Shown here piece after piece: positions 24,168-31,742 of a DNA stretch of 64,000 nt (position 1 is its first letter; each line of letters begins with the position of its first letter). The notes beneath the pieces were generated by a model. That model did not search any database. It saw nothing but the letters and a program-made list of their open reading frames with translations, and was not told the DNA's origin. A program made the position numbers and the translations under genes. The stretch is from Glaciihabitans tibetensis (GTDB lineage: Bacteria > Actinomycetota > Actinomycetes > Actinomycetales > Microbacteriaceae). The stretch spans positions 1 to 64,000 of the forward strand of contig NZ_PVTL01000004.1 in the NCBI RefSeq assembly GCF_003003265.1, written 5' to 3'.

Positions 24168-25811
24168 TTAGCGTGCGCTCGTGGCCGGAGACGGGTCGGG
24201 GATCTCGTGCGGCCTGTACTTAGGCAGATTGCTTGCGGGCAGGATAGCCAGCGCGCTGACCGCCGCCATGACCAGAAGCCCGAGCTTGAGCGCCGACAGC
24301 CGGGCTGCGACGTTCACCGCAACGGCGGCCGCGACTTGGGCATCCGACGCATCCGTTTCTGACAGCACCTCGCGCAGCTGGTCGTTGCTCACAAAGTTCA
24401 CGCTCTCCAGATCTACCTGATCGACGAGAGCGGGCGGCAGTTCGACGTTGTTCACCACCGCCTGTCCGACATTGAAGCTGAGGATGGTCACCAGAAGGGC
24501 GCCGCTAACCGCCGTGCCCACGGCCGAGGCAAGATTTTGGGTTGTGCCTCGCACCGAGCCGACGTCGCCCGCCAGCTCCTTCGGCGCGGCCGTGACGAGC
24601 ACGTTGAAGACGAGCGTAACGAGAGCGCCCTGACCGACTCCGAACAGAAACAGCCCGAGGATCGTGGGCAGCGTCTCCCAGTTGTTGGTAACCACGAAGG
24701 CCAACCAAGCGAGTGCCACCGTGGTGAGCCCGAAGCCGAATACGCCGATCGTACGCGGAGGAAACCGCTTGTACAGCCGCACCACCAGGGTTGCCGTGAC
24801 AAACACCGTCAGATTGAACGGCATCATGGCCAGCGAGGTATCGAAGGGGGTACGCCCCTGCACGATCTGAATGTACAGCGGAACGGTGAAGTTCAGCGCT
24901 GCCTCGAGCGACACCACAATCAACATGGCGTACACCGCGGCTCGTTCGCGTGAGGATCCCAACACCGCGAGGCTGACCAGGGGTACTTTCCCCGCCCGGG
25001 TACGGCGGCGAGTCCATACGATAAAAGCCTGCCCGAGCACCACTCCCAGCACGATCAGCACCGGTGCTGGCGAGAGTCCGAGCACGTCGAACGGCGCGGA
25101 AGGGGTAGCTTCCAGCACTCCCCAGTTGTTGAGGTTGTTGAAGCCGAGCGTCAGCGATACGATTCCGGCCCCGATGAAAACGGCGGCGACCAGGTCGATT
25201 TTCACGGAGGAGTCGCCCCTGTCGGAGCGCAGCCGGAAGCTGAAGACGAACACCGCGACAGCCAGTGCCAGCACGATGCCGAACACCGGTCGCCAGCCGA
25301 CGAGGGTACCCAGCGTGCCGCCGATGAGGAAGGCACTCACGCCGGAGAGCGCCCGCGCAGATCCGAGCGAACCGATGGCCGTGGCCTGCTGGGTGCCGCG
25401 GTAGTTCTCGGCAATCAGGGCGACGAGCGACGGCACGATGATGGCAGCGGATGCCCCGGCGAAAGCCTGCGCGGTAATCACCCAGCCCACCGTGGGAGAG
25501 AGGATCATCATCAGCGCAGACACAGCGAAGAGGGCGACAACAAAGCGGAACATCACGATCCAGCCGACTCGCTGCCCGAGCTTGGCACCGACCATGACGA
25601 GTGCGGCGACGACGAGACCATAGGTAACGATGGCGGTGCTGACGCTCGTGGGCGGCACCCCGAAGTCCTCGACCATGCCGCCAAGCGATACCGGCAGCGA
25701 GGCCACATTGAACGACATCAGAATCTGCGCGAGAAATAGTCCCACCATGGGTACCCACGAAGTAGTCGCTTCGGCGGAACCGGGTCGCGTTTCATCCCGC
25801 TGAACGGTCAT
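24168..25811 (-). CDS. MFS transporter, DHA2-like (14 TM)
   Basis: Starting at ATG 25811 with GAGGAGACG upstream, the 547-residue protein has the DHA2-like major facilitator pattern of about 14 helices. Motifs include GAKLGQRVGWIVMFR (motif A), GSARALSGVSAFLIGGTLG (motif C-like) and LFLFGVGQGALVTLVFN. The region VELPPALVDQVDLESVNF is an extracellular loop before the last helix. Its start codon overlaps the glutaminase stop by 4 bp (25808-25811), so the two are translationally coupled. An exporter or exchanger linked to glutamine/glutamate metabolism is plausible but unproved. Confidence 0.88.
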   Translation of the reverse strand: MTVQRDETRPGSAEATTSWVPMVGLFLAQILMSFNVASLPVSLGGMVEDFGVPPTSVSTAIVTYGLVVAALVMVGAKLGQRVGWIVMFRFVVALFAVSALMMILSPTVGWVITAQAFAGASAAIIVPSLVALIAENYRGTQQATAIGSLGSARALSGVSAFLIGGTLGTLVGWRPVFGIVLALAVAVFVFSFRLRSDRGDSSVKIDLVAAVFIGAGIVSLTLGFNNLNNWGVLEATPSAPFDVLGLSPAPVLIVLGVVLGQAFIVWTRRRTRAGKVPLVSLAVLGSSRERAAVYAMLIVVSLEAALNFTVPLYIQIVQGRTPFDTSLAMMPFNLTVFVTATLVVRLYKRFPPRTIGVFGFGLTTVALAWLAFVVTNNWETLPTILGLFLFGVGQGALVTLVFNVLVTAAPKELAGDVGSVRGTTQNLASAVGTAVSGALLVTILSFNVGQAVVNNVELPPALVDQVDLESVNFVSNDQLREVLSETDASDAQVAAAVAVNVAARLSALKLGLLVMAAVSALAILPASNLPKYRPHEIPDPSPATSAR

Positions 25812-26836
25812 CGTCTCTCCTCGTGCTCGGCTGGTGCGCTTGTGACGCGATGTGCTTCTGACGCGAAAATGTTGAGACCGAGGGCCCGCGAGAGGTAAGC
25901 GGTCGCTCGCTGGCCCCGGACGCTGTTTCCGGCCGAATCGAGTCGGGGCGAAAAAACGCCAATTCCTGCTTTGCCGGGCGCGATGGTGACGATGCCGCCG
26001 GAAACGCCGCTCTTGCCGGGCAGTCCGATCTCGAACAGCCACTCGCCAGACCGCTCATAGAGTCCGTTGGCCGCCATCACCGCGAGGGTGTCGCGGCACA
26101 CCTCGGGCGACACGACCTGCTCGCCGGTGACGGGGTTCATCCCGCCGTCGGCGAGCGTGGCGCCCATCACGGCAAGGTCGTGTGCGCTGACATTGAGAGC
26201 GCACTGCTTCGTGTAGACGTCAACCACTTCGAGCGGGTCGAGTTCAACGCGACCGTAGCTCTCGAGGAGACCCGCGATCGCGCGATTGCGTTGGTTGGTG
26301 GCAGCTTCCGACTGGTACACCAGCTGATTGAGCTCGAGCGGCCGACCGGCAAATCGCGACAGCCCATCCTGAACCGCAACCCACTGCGCATCCGCGGTTG
26401 ACCCGGGCATGAGGGCCGTTGTGGCAATCGCGCCCGCGTTGACCATCGGGTTCATGGGGTGGCCCTCGTTGAGCTCGATCGCGACCACCGAATTGAAGGC
26501 GAGGCCGGTGTTGTTGACCCCGACGCGTTCACGCACGACCTCGTGTCCGAAGCGGTCGCACACCAACGCATAAACGAAGGCTTTCGAAATCGACTGGATG
26601 GAGAACTCGTGTTCGGTGTCACCGGCGGTGTGCACCCCTCCGCCGACATCCACCGCACACACCCCAAAGAGCTCGGGATCGGCGGCGGCAAGAATCGGGA
26701 TGTAGTCAGCAACCGAGCCCTCCGCGTGATCGCGATTGCGGCGGAAAGCGGATGCCACGTGCGCGTCGACTGCCTCCCAGCTTGCCAACGCACCCGTCGA
26801 GACCGTCTGGTCGACCCCGTCTACGTCAACATCCAT
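25808..26836 (-). CDS. glsA: Glutaminase A
   Basis: The 342-residue enzyme hydrolyses glutamine to glutamate and ammonia. It is a serine-dependent beta-lactamase-fold glutaminase: the Ser-x-x-Lys pair S82/K85 lies in FSIQSISKAF. The family blocks NEGHPMNPMVNAGAI, YQSEAATNQRNRAIAGLLESYG and LPGKSGVSGGIVTIAPGKAGI are intact. The start has GGAGG at good spacing. It is the first gene of a coupled pair with the MFS transporter. Its 3' end overlaps the transporter start. Confidence 0.95.
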   Translation of the reverse strand: MDVDVDGVDQTVSTGALASWEAVDAHVASAFRRNRDHAEGSVADYIPILAAADPELFGVCAVDVGGGVHTAGDTEHEFSIQSISKAFVYALVCDRFGHEVVRERVGVNNTGLAFNSVVAIELNEGHPMNPMVNAGAIATTALMPGSTADAQWVAVQDGLSRFAGRPLELNQLVYQSEAATNQRNRAIAGLLESYGRVELDPLEVVDVYTKQCALNVSAHDLAVMGATLADGGMNPVTGEQVVSPEVCRDTLAVMAANGLYERSGEWLFEIGLPGKSGVSGGIVTIAPGKAGIGVFSPRLDSAGNSVRGQRATAYLSRALGLNIFASEAHRVTSAPAEHEERR

Positions 26837-26850
26837 GCGTCACCTCCGAG

Positions 26851-26953
26851 GCACACTATTGACGACTAGTCAGAGACCCGCAACGCCTGTTCTTCGGCCC
26901 GCCGGGCATATATGGCCGCGTGACCCGTTGCAATACTGTGTGACGCACACTAT
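26851..26953. promoter_or_regulatory. PadR operator dyad and shared GCACACTAT half-sites between glsA and padR
   Basis: An imperfect inverted repeat at 26933-26953 pairs ATACTGTGTG with CACACTAT and overlaps a -10-like AATACT (26932-26937) just before the PadR gene. The half-site GCACACTAT recurs at 26851-26859, in front of glsA. PadR may therefore act on both divergent promoters (inference). Confidence 0.5.
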
Positions 26954-27290
26954 GGTGTTGCACATGGTCGCTGAAACAGAGTCGTCGAGTCACCTGCAGG
27001 AACTGCGCCGCGGCACCGTCGTGCTGGCGTGCCTGCTCGTGCTGCGTCGCGCAAGCTACGGCTACGCGCTGCTCGAGACGCTTACCCAGGCCGACATTCT
27101 GGTGGAGGCCAACACCCTGTACCCACTGCTGCGGCGCCTCGAATCGCAGGGCCTCCTCCTCAGTGAGTGGGACACGTCGGAGTCGCGACCGCGCAAGTTT
27201 TACCGCACCACACCCGCGGGCGAAGAGCTCGCCGAGACACTGCGCGTCGACTGGGCGCGCCTCGACCGAGCGATCACACAGATCGCCTGA
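26952..27290 (+). CDS. PadR-family transcriptional regulator
   Basis: The protein is 112 residues from ATG 26952, or 108 from ATG 26964; the longer upstream frame is rejected. The PadR winged helix is complete: LRRGTVVLACLLVLRRASYGYALLE, then NTLYPLLRRLESQGLL and the wing RPRKFYRTTPAGEELAETLR. These repressors usually bind dyads in their own promoter, and one is present here. The gene is followed 14 bp later by a HAAS-domain membrane protein, a standard PadR partner. Confidence 0.9.
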   Translation: MVLHMVAETESSSHLQELRRGTVVLACLLVLRRASYGYALLETLTQADILVEANTLYPLLRRLESQGLLLSEWDTSESRPRKFYRTTPAGEELAETLRVDWARLDRAITQIA

Positions 27291-27304
27291 GCTGCAAGGA
27301 ACCA

Positions 27305-28300
27305 ATGATGCCTTCCCTGACCGACCGCTACGTATTCACCGTGCTTCGCCATATCCCCGAGCCGCAGCGTGCAGATCTAGACAAAGAACTACGCTCGTCC
27401 ATCGCCGACCTCGTCGACGCTCACGTCGGCAGCGGAGCAACCCAGGGTGAGGCCGAAGACCTCGCGCTGCGCGAGCTGGGCGACCCCGACCGGTTCGCCG
27501 CCGGCGTGACTAACCGGCCGCAGCACCTGATTGGCCCAGAGTCCTTTCCCTCCTGGTGGCGGCTGCTGAGGTTTCTGCTCGCTCTTATTACTCCCATCGC
27601 CGCCGTCGCTCACGCTCTTGTGCTCGTGGCCACCGGTGAGGTCATCGGCACCGTGATCGCCGGCCTCATCACCACCGCGTTCGGCGTCAGCATCCAGATT
27701 GCGTTCTGGGTCACCCTCGTCTTCGTGATTCTCGAACGCACCGAGAACCCGCGCCACCCGAACTGGCAAGCCCAGTGGACTCCCGACCAGCTACCCGAGT
27801 ACGCGCACGACCGGCGCACCGCCGGCGACCTCGCCGCGGAGCTGGTATGGATCGGCATCCTCGCGGCGCTGCTGCTCGGCCAGCAATTCTGGTCATTCTC
27901 GGTACTGCAGGGCGAGCGAGTGCCGGTGCTCGCGCCCGCCGAATGGTCGTTCTGGTGGCCGTACCTCCTGGTCATACTCGCACTCGACGCGGCATTCGCG
28001 ATCTGGGTGTGGCGACGCGGCTGGTCCTGGCTCGCCGCCGGAATCAACGTTCTGCTCGGCCTCGCCGGAGCGATCCCCCTCATCTGGCTGGCACTCGAGC
28101 AACGCATCTGGAACCCCGAGTTCTTCAGCAGCCTCAACTGGACCCCGACCGAGTTCGGCACGACCGACGTGATCACCGCCGCGACCGTGACGGTCGTGCT
28201 GGGTATCTTCATCTGGGACTCAGTCGACGGCATCCTCAAGGCCAGGCGCGCCCAGACCGGGGCACCGAGCAAGGTGTCCGGCACGGGCGTTCGAGTGTAA
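27305..28300 (+). CDS. HAAS-domain (permease-prefix) membrane protein
   Basis: The 331-residue protein starts at ATG 27305 with AAGGAACC upstream. Residues about 5-70 match the HAAS/permease-prefix helical domain (YVFTVLRHIPEPQRADLDKELRSSIADL, then EAEDLALRELGDP). Seven or so hydrophobic segments follow from residue 85. PadR-HAAS gene pairs are common in Gram-positive bacteria and often act in envelope stress or signalling; the specific role is not known. It is co-transcribed with the PadR gene. Confidence 0.85.
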   Translation: MMPSLTDRYVFTVLRHIPEPQRADLDKELRSSIADLVDAHVGSGATQGEAEDLALRELGDPDRFAAGVTNRPQHLIGPESFPSWWRLLRFLLALITPIAAVAHALVLVATGEVIGTVIAGLITTAFGVSIQIAFWVTLVFVILERTENPRHPNWQAQWTPDQLPEYAHDRRTAGDLAAELVWIGILAALLLGQQFWSFSVLQGERVPVLAPAEWSFWWPYLLVILALDAAFAIWVWRRGWSWLAAGINVLLGLAGAIPLIWLALEQRIWNPEFFSSLNWTPTEFGTTDVITAATVTVVLGIFIWDSVDGILKARRAQTGAPSKVSGTGVRV

Positions 28301-28365
28301 GGAAGGCCCGGGGCGGCAACCGAGCGGCGCGCGCTGTCAGGACGGACGGATGTCGCGGGGCCGGT

Positions 28366-28393
28366 TTGTCTTCGAACGTATGTTCGATACGAT
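28366..28393 (+). promoter_or_regulatory. SOS (LexA) box inside a promoter
   Basis: TCGAACGTATGTTCGA (28372-28387) is a perfect match to the actinobacterial LexA outline GAAC-N4-GTTC with extended arms. It sits exactly between a -35-like TTGTCT (28366-28371) and a -10 TACGAT (28388-28393). Bound LexA would block the promoter; DNA damage would release it. Confidence 0.88.
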
Positions 28394-28400
28394 GGGGCGC

Positions 28401-28475
28401 GTGACAGATCGACGAACCACTCCAGTTGTGTCCGACTGGGCAGCATGCCGAGCGGCCGCGGGCCATGTCGAATAG
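28401..28475 (+). CDS. Putative 24-residue leaderless SOS ORF
   Basis: GTG 28401 lies 8 bp after the SOS promoter -10, so a transcript would start at or next to this codon. The frame encodes a 24-residue peptide beginning MTDRRTTPVV and ends in TAG 28473-28475, overlapping the next start (ATG 28465) by 11 bp. It may be a small protein or a device for coupling translation to the next gene. Its reality rests only on position. Confidence 0.4.
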   Translation: MTDRRTTPVVSDWAACRAAAGHVE

Positions 28476-28818
28476 GCGGTACGACATGGCCCGACGTGCT
28501 GAAGTGTCGCGCAACGACTCCCCCGGCGCTCCCCCGGTGCCGCTGGCTGATTCGCTCAGTTCGGACGAGCTCAACTTCAGAGCCGATCCGCCCAAGCGTC
28601 CGCGCGAACCGATCCCCGTGCTGGTCTGGCTTCGCTTCACCGGAACACCCGTGCAAGCACCAGCCGAATGTCTCGAGTTCACGTCCAAGGCGGCGCTCGT
28701 GCGCTACACCCGCCCGGGCAAAACTCCGGAGCAGGTCTGGGTGTGGGCCAACGCGGTCACGCGCCAGTCGCAGCAGCAGCCGGTCAGCTCGCGGCGCGCT
28801 TCACCAGGTCCGCGATGA
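28465..28818 (+). CDS. SOS-controlled hypothetical protein
   Basis: The 117-residue protein from ATG 28465 has a disordered N-terminal half. A compact C-terminal beta-rich part follows (IPVLVWLRFTGTPVQAPAECLEF, then AALVRYTRPGKTPEQVWVW). There is no signal peptide or membrane segment. It lies under the SOS box, so it is probably induced by DNA damage. I recall similar short proteins near translesion-polymerase genes in relatives, but none is adjacent here. The last 35 bp overlap the convergent DUF1801 gene. Confidence 0.7.
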   Translation: MSNRRYDMARRAEVSRNDSPGAPPVPLADSLSSDELNFRADPPKRPREPIPVLVWLRFTGTPVQAPAECLEFTSKAALVRYTRPGKTPEQVWVWANAVTRQSQQQPVSSRRASPGPR

Positions 28819-29266
28819 CAGCAGCACTTTTGTCGGTGAGGTGATCGAGCGCGTACGAGGTGGGCCAGAGTCCGCCGTCGTCGTCCAACGTGGCCGCAGC
28901 GCTGAAGCCCAGCGTCGAGTAGCGCTCCTTGTCGTCCAGCCCGCTCCGGAAAAACACCACAACCTTTCCCGCTTTTGCCCAGCCGGGCTGCCCGTAGTAG
29001 AGCTTCGGGGAAAGTTCTGGCGCAGCATCCGCAACGATGCCGTTCAGGCGCTCGGCCATGACGCGATCGGGCTCCTTCATTTCGGCGATCTTCGCCAGCA
29101 CGGCCGCCTTCTCGGCAGCGAGCTTCTCGGCAGCGCTGCCGCGGCGCGCTTGGGCCTTCAATTCGGCCGCGCGCTCCTTCATTGCCTTGCGTTCGGCCAC
29201 GGAGAATTCCGGTGCGGACGACGTGCTGCCCTGCTCGCCGTTATCGAGCGTGGATGCGGTGGTCAT
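28784..29266 (-). CDS. DUF1801-domain protein with N-terminal coiled coil
   Basis: From MTTASTLDNG (ATG 29266) the protein is 160 residues. Residues about 22-70 are a charged coiled coil (FSVAERKAMKERAAELKAQA). The rest is a YdhG/DUF1801 fold (LSPKLYYGQPGWAKAGKVVVFF, then YSTLGFSAAATLDDDGGLWPTSYAL). The function of the domain is unknown; the fold resembles bacterial frataxin-like proteins. A start further upstream would run through a 15-bp tandem duplication and is unlikely. It converges on the SOS gene. Confidence 0.83.
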   Translation of the reverse strand: MTTASTLDNGEQGSTSSAPEFSVAERKAMKERAAELKAQARRGSAAEKLAAEKAAVLAKIAEMKEPDRVMAERLNGIVADAAPELSPKLYYGQPGWAKAGKVVVFFRSGLDDKERYSTLGFSAAATLDDDGGLWPTSYALDHLTDKSAAVIADLVKRAAS

Positions 29267-29293
29267 TGGCTGATCCCTCCTGATCGGTGATGT

Positions 29294-29323
29294 GATCATC
29301 TCGTCGGTGATCATCTCGTCGGT
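29294..29323. repeat. Perfect 15-bp tandem duplication
   Basis: GATCATCTCGTCGGT occurs twice without a mismatch (29294-29308 and 29309-29323), followed by a partial third unit (GATC). It lies between the DUF1801 start and the TetR stop. Confidence 0.9.
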
Positions 29324-29335
29324 GATCTTCCGACC

Positions 29336-29968
29336 CTAACGCGAGGGAATCGGCTGCCGCTTCTCGATTCCTGACCGTTCGGCACCCGCAAGAATGAGCG
29401 CTGCGGCCTGGCGCCCGACGGCGAACGGATCGGCGAAGGTGCCCATGCCCGTCGTGACGAGTCCGCCTTCGTAGAGCAGCATCAGGCTGTTCGCGACCGG
29501 CTCGGCGTCCGCAATCGCTGCATCGCGGCACAGCTGCTCGAACACGCCGCGCAACCAGACCTTCTGCCGGGTTGCCTCGACGGCGACGGGATCCGCCGCG
29601 TCACTCGTCTCCGCGCGGGCATTGATTGCCGAGCACCCTTTTTCGCCGTTCTCACGTGACCACTGAGCCGAGATGTCGAAGACCGCCAGGATGCGGTCGA
29701 TGCTTCCCTCGGGCTGCTGCGCGAGCTCCCGATCGAAGTACACACGCCAGCGTGCGTCACGCCCGCGGAGATACGCGACCGCAAGCGCCTCCTTGGATCC
29801 GAACCGGTCGTACAGGGTCTTTTTGGTCACGCCGGCTGCCGCCGCGATGGTGTCGACGCCGACGGCATGGATGCCCTCGCGATAAAACAGCTCGGACGCG
29901 GCGGCGAGCAGCCGTTCGGCACCGGGCGTGTAGTGCGGAATTGCCTCCGGAAGCAGGTCTGCGGTCAT
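29336..29968 (-). CDS. TetR/AcrR-family regulator of the divergent EamA exporter
   Basis: The 210-residue protein (ATG 29968) has a textbook TetR helix-turn-helix (ASELFYREGIHAVGVDTIAAAAGVTKKTLYDRFGSK). Its helical ligand domain resembles the TetR_C_6/YxaF group (ISAQWSRENGEKGCSAINARAE). A nearly perfect palindrome covers the 33-bp gap to the divergent exporter gene, so it should repress both. The inducer is unknown. Confidence 0.9.
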   Translation of the reverse strand: MTADLLPEAIPHYTPGAERLLAAASELFYREGIHAVGVDTIAAAAGVTKKTLYDRFGSKEALAVAYLRGRDARWRVYFDRELAQQPEGSIDRILAVFDISAQWSRENGEKGCSAINARAETSDAADPVAVEATRQKVWLRGVFEQLCRDAAIADAEPVANSLMLLYEGGLVTTGMGTFADPFAVGRQAAALILAGAERSGIEKRQPIPSR

Positions 29969-29974
29969 GGCATC

Positions 29975-29994
29975 ACTATACAGGTCTGTATAGT
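29975..29994. promoter_or_regulatory. TetR operator ACTATACAG-GT-CTGTATAGT
   Basis: This is a perfect 9-bp inverted repeat around a 2-bp centre, in the gap between the divergent TetR and EamA genes. It overlaps where both promoters must lie (TATAGT and TATACA elements). Confidence 0.88.
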
Positions 29995-30001
29995 AATGTG
30001 A

Positions 30002-30976
30002 ATGAGTACACAGATCGGTATACCGAACCGCCTCCTCCTCGTCGGAGCTTCCGCCGCGTTCGTACTCAGTTGGAGCTCCGGCTTCATCATCGCGAAGATC
30101 GGCACCGATACGGCGCCGGCGCTGACCGTGCTGGCGTGGCGTTACTTCCTCGTCGCGGGGATTCTGCTGCTCGCGATGCTTCTGCTCAGGCTGCGGAGCC
30201 GCACGCTGGCGATGCCTCGCTGGCGAGACATCCGCCCCCATCTCACCATCGGTCTCTTCGCCCAGTTCGGCTACATCCTTCCCATTTATCTGGCGGTCGG
30301 GGCTGGGGTCTCGTCGGGAACCACTGCCCTCATCGACGCGATCCAGCCGCTGGTGGTGGCGACGCTTGTGGGTCCGCTGCTCGGTCTGCGGGTGCGCGCG
30401 CTGCAGTGGGTGGGACTCGCGCTCGGTGCGGTGGGCGTTGCCCTGATTGTGGTGACGGATGCCTCGGCGGCAGTGTCGCCGAGTGCCACCTACCTGCTTC
30501 CGCTCGTGTCCCTCGCCAGCTTGGTCACCGCGACGTTCCTCGAGCGACGCACCTCCGCCCGCCTCAGCGTGTTCGCGACCCTCGCGACCCACGCCGCGGT
30601 CACATTGGTCGCGGTGACGATCCTTGCCACCGCGACCGGGTCGCTCGTGCCGCCGGCGACCGCGTCGTTCTGGTTCTCGACCGTGCTGATCGCGGTGGTG
30701 CCGACGCTCATCGCGTACGCGCTCTACTGGTACCTGCTGCGCCGACTCGGCATTACCGCCCTCAACGCGCTGCTGTATCTGGTCGCACCAACGACCGCCG
30801 TAATCGGCGCGATCATGTTTGGGGAGCCGTTCACTCCGGCGACCTTCGCGGGGCTCGCGCTCGGGGCGGCCGCGATCGCTCTCGTCATCGCACCGGGACG
30901 CACGGCGCCGCCCGAGCGCACGTCCGCGCCCGCGAGCATGGCGGTGGCCAGTGTGGATGATGGCAGAGGTAACTGA
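30002..30976 (+). CDS. EamA/DMT-family exporter
   Basis: The 324-residue protein has ten hydrophobic helices in two EamA repeats. It opens with AFVLSWSSGFIIAKIGTDTAPALTVLAWRYFLVA, the first-helix signature of the drug/metabolite transporter family. The second repeat ends in YWYLLRRLGITALNALLYLVAPTTAVIGAIMFGEP. It should export small metabolites or drugs; the substrate is unknown. Expression is probably controlled by the divergent TetR protein through the palindrome at 29975-29994. Confidence 0.9.
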   Translation: MSTQIGIPNRLLLVGASAAFVLSWSSGFIIAKIGTDTAPALTVLAWRYFLVAGILLLAMLLLRLRSRTLAMPRWRDIRPHLTIGLFAQFGYILPIYLAVGAGVSSGTTALIDAIQPLVVATLVGPLLGLRVRALQWVGLALGAVGVALIVVTDASAAVSPSATYLLPLVSLASLVTATFLERRTSARLSVFATLATHAAVTLVAVTILATATGSLVPPATASFWFSTVLIAVVPTLIAYALYWYLLRRLGITALNALLYLVAPTTAVIGAIMFGEPFTPATFAGLALGAAAIALVIAPGRTAPPERTSAPASMAVASVDDGRGN

Positions 30977-31020
30977 CCAGTTCCATTTCTGTTTGTCCGC
31001 CCGCTCTGCGAGAATATGAA

Positions 31021-31059
31021 GCGGAACATTGTTCCGCGAACGTACGGAACGCGTTTCCG
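31021..31059 (+). promoter_or_regulatory. Two palindromic operators upstream of a TetR gene
   Basis: GCGGAACA-T-TGTTCCGC (31021-31037) is a perfect 8-bp inverted repeat. CGGAACGCGTTTCCG (31045-31059) is a near-palindrome with the same CGGAA/TTCCG arms. Both lie within 70 bp of the TetR start at 31091, which suggests autoregulation at paired sites. Confidence 0.7.
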
Positions 31060-31090
31060 TTGATCAAGGTCCCCGAGAGAAGAGGCACCC

Positions 31091-31666
31091 GTGAGCGAGC
31101 CGACGTCGCCCGAGACCCCCAGGACCAAACGCGTTGATGCCCGCCGCAACGAGCAGTCGCTGCTCGATGCAGCCGCTGCCGTGTTTGTCACGTCCGGGGT
31201 CGACGCGCCCGTGCGGGAGATCGCGGCCAGGGCCGGTGTGGGAACGGGGACGATTTACCGGCACTTCCCTACGAGGTCGGATCTCGTTGTAGCGGTGTAC
31301 CGGCACCAGGTCGAGGCGTGTGCCGAGGCTGGCCCGGCGCTGCTCGCCGACTCGTCGTCGCCGCGGATCGCCCTGCTGGCATGGGTCGACCTGTTTGTGG
31401 ACTTTCTCGTGACCAAGCACGGCCTGGCGGGGGCGCTACAAAATGACGCCGCCGGCTTTGACGCGCTTCACACCTACTTCGTCGCCCGGCTTCTTCCGGT
31501 CTGCGAGACGCTTCTCGACGCGGCCATCGAAGACACCGACGAGCGCATCAGTGCCTACAGCCTCCTGAAGGGCGTCGGAAACCTCTGCATCGGAGCCGGT
31601 AACGACCCGAACTACACCCCGCGCCACCTGGCCCAGCTGCTCGTCTCGGGCGCGCTCGCTGCGTAG
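31091..31666 (+). CDS. TetR/AcrR-family regulator (SbtR-like C-terminus)
   Basis: The 191-residue protein starts at GTG 31091. The helix-turn-helix is clear (DAAAAVFVTSGVDAPVREIAARAGVGTGTIYRHFPTRSDL). The C-terminal part (LAWVDLFVDFLVTKHGLAGAL, then YSLLKGVGNLCIGAGND) matches the SbtR-like TetR_C group. It probably represses itself through the two upstream palindromes. No obvious target gene is adjacent: the exporter upstream has its own regulator and the alkylsulfatase is convergent. Confidence 0.88.
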   Translation: MSEPTSPETPRTKRVDARRNEQSLLDAAAAVFVTSGVDAPVREIAARAGVGTGTIYRHFPTRSDLVVAVYRHQVEACAEAGPALLADSSSPRIALLAWVDLFVDFLVTKHGLAGALQNDAAGFDALHTYFVARLLPVCETLLDAAIEDTDERISAYSLLKGVGNLCIGAGNDPNYTPRHLAQLLVSGALAA

Positions 31667-31691
31667 AGCTGATCCCATCACCTCGAGACGG

Positions 31692-31725
31692 CGCGTGCGA
31701 TCGAGAGCGACGCGGGCATTTTTTT
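31692..31725 (+). terminator. Short hairpin with T7 downstream of the TetR gene
   Basis: CGCGT (31692-31696) can pair with ACGCG (31710-31714), followed after 4 bp by seven T residues (31719-31725). The stem is short, so termination is likely but not certain. Confidence 0.4.
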
Positions 31726-31742
31726 CTACCACCACGCGCGCG

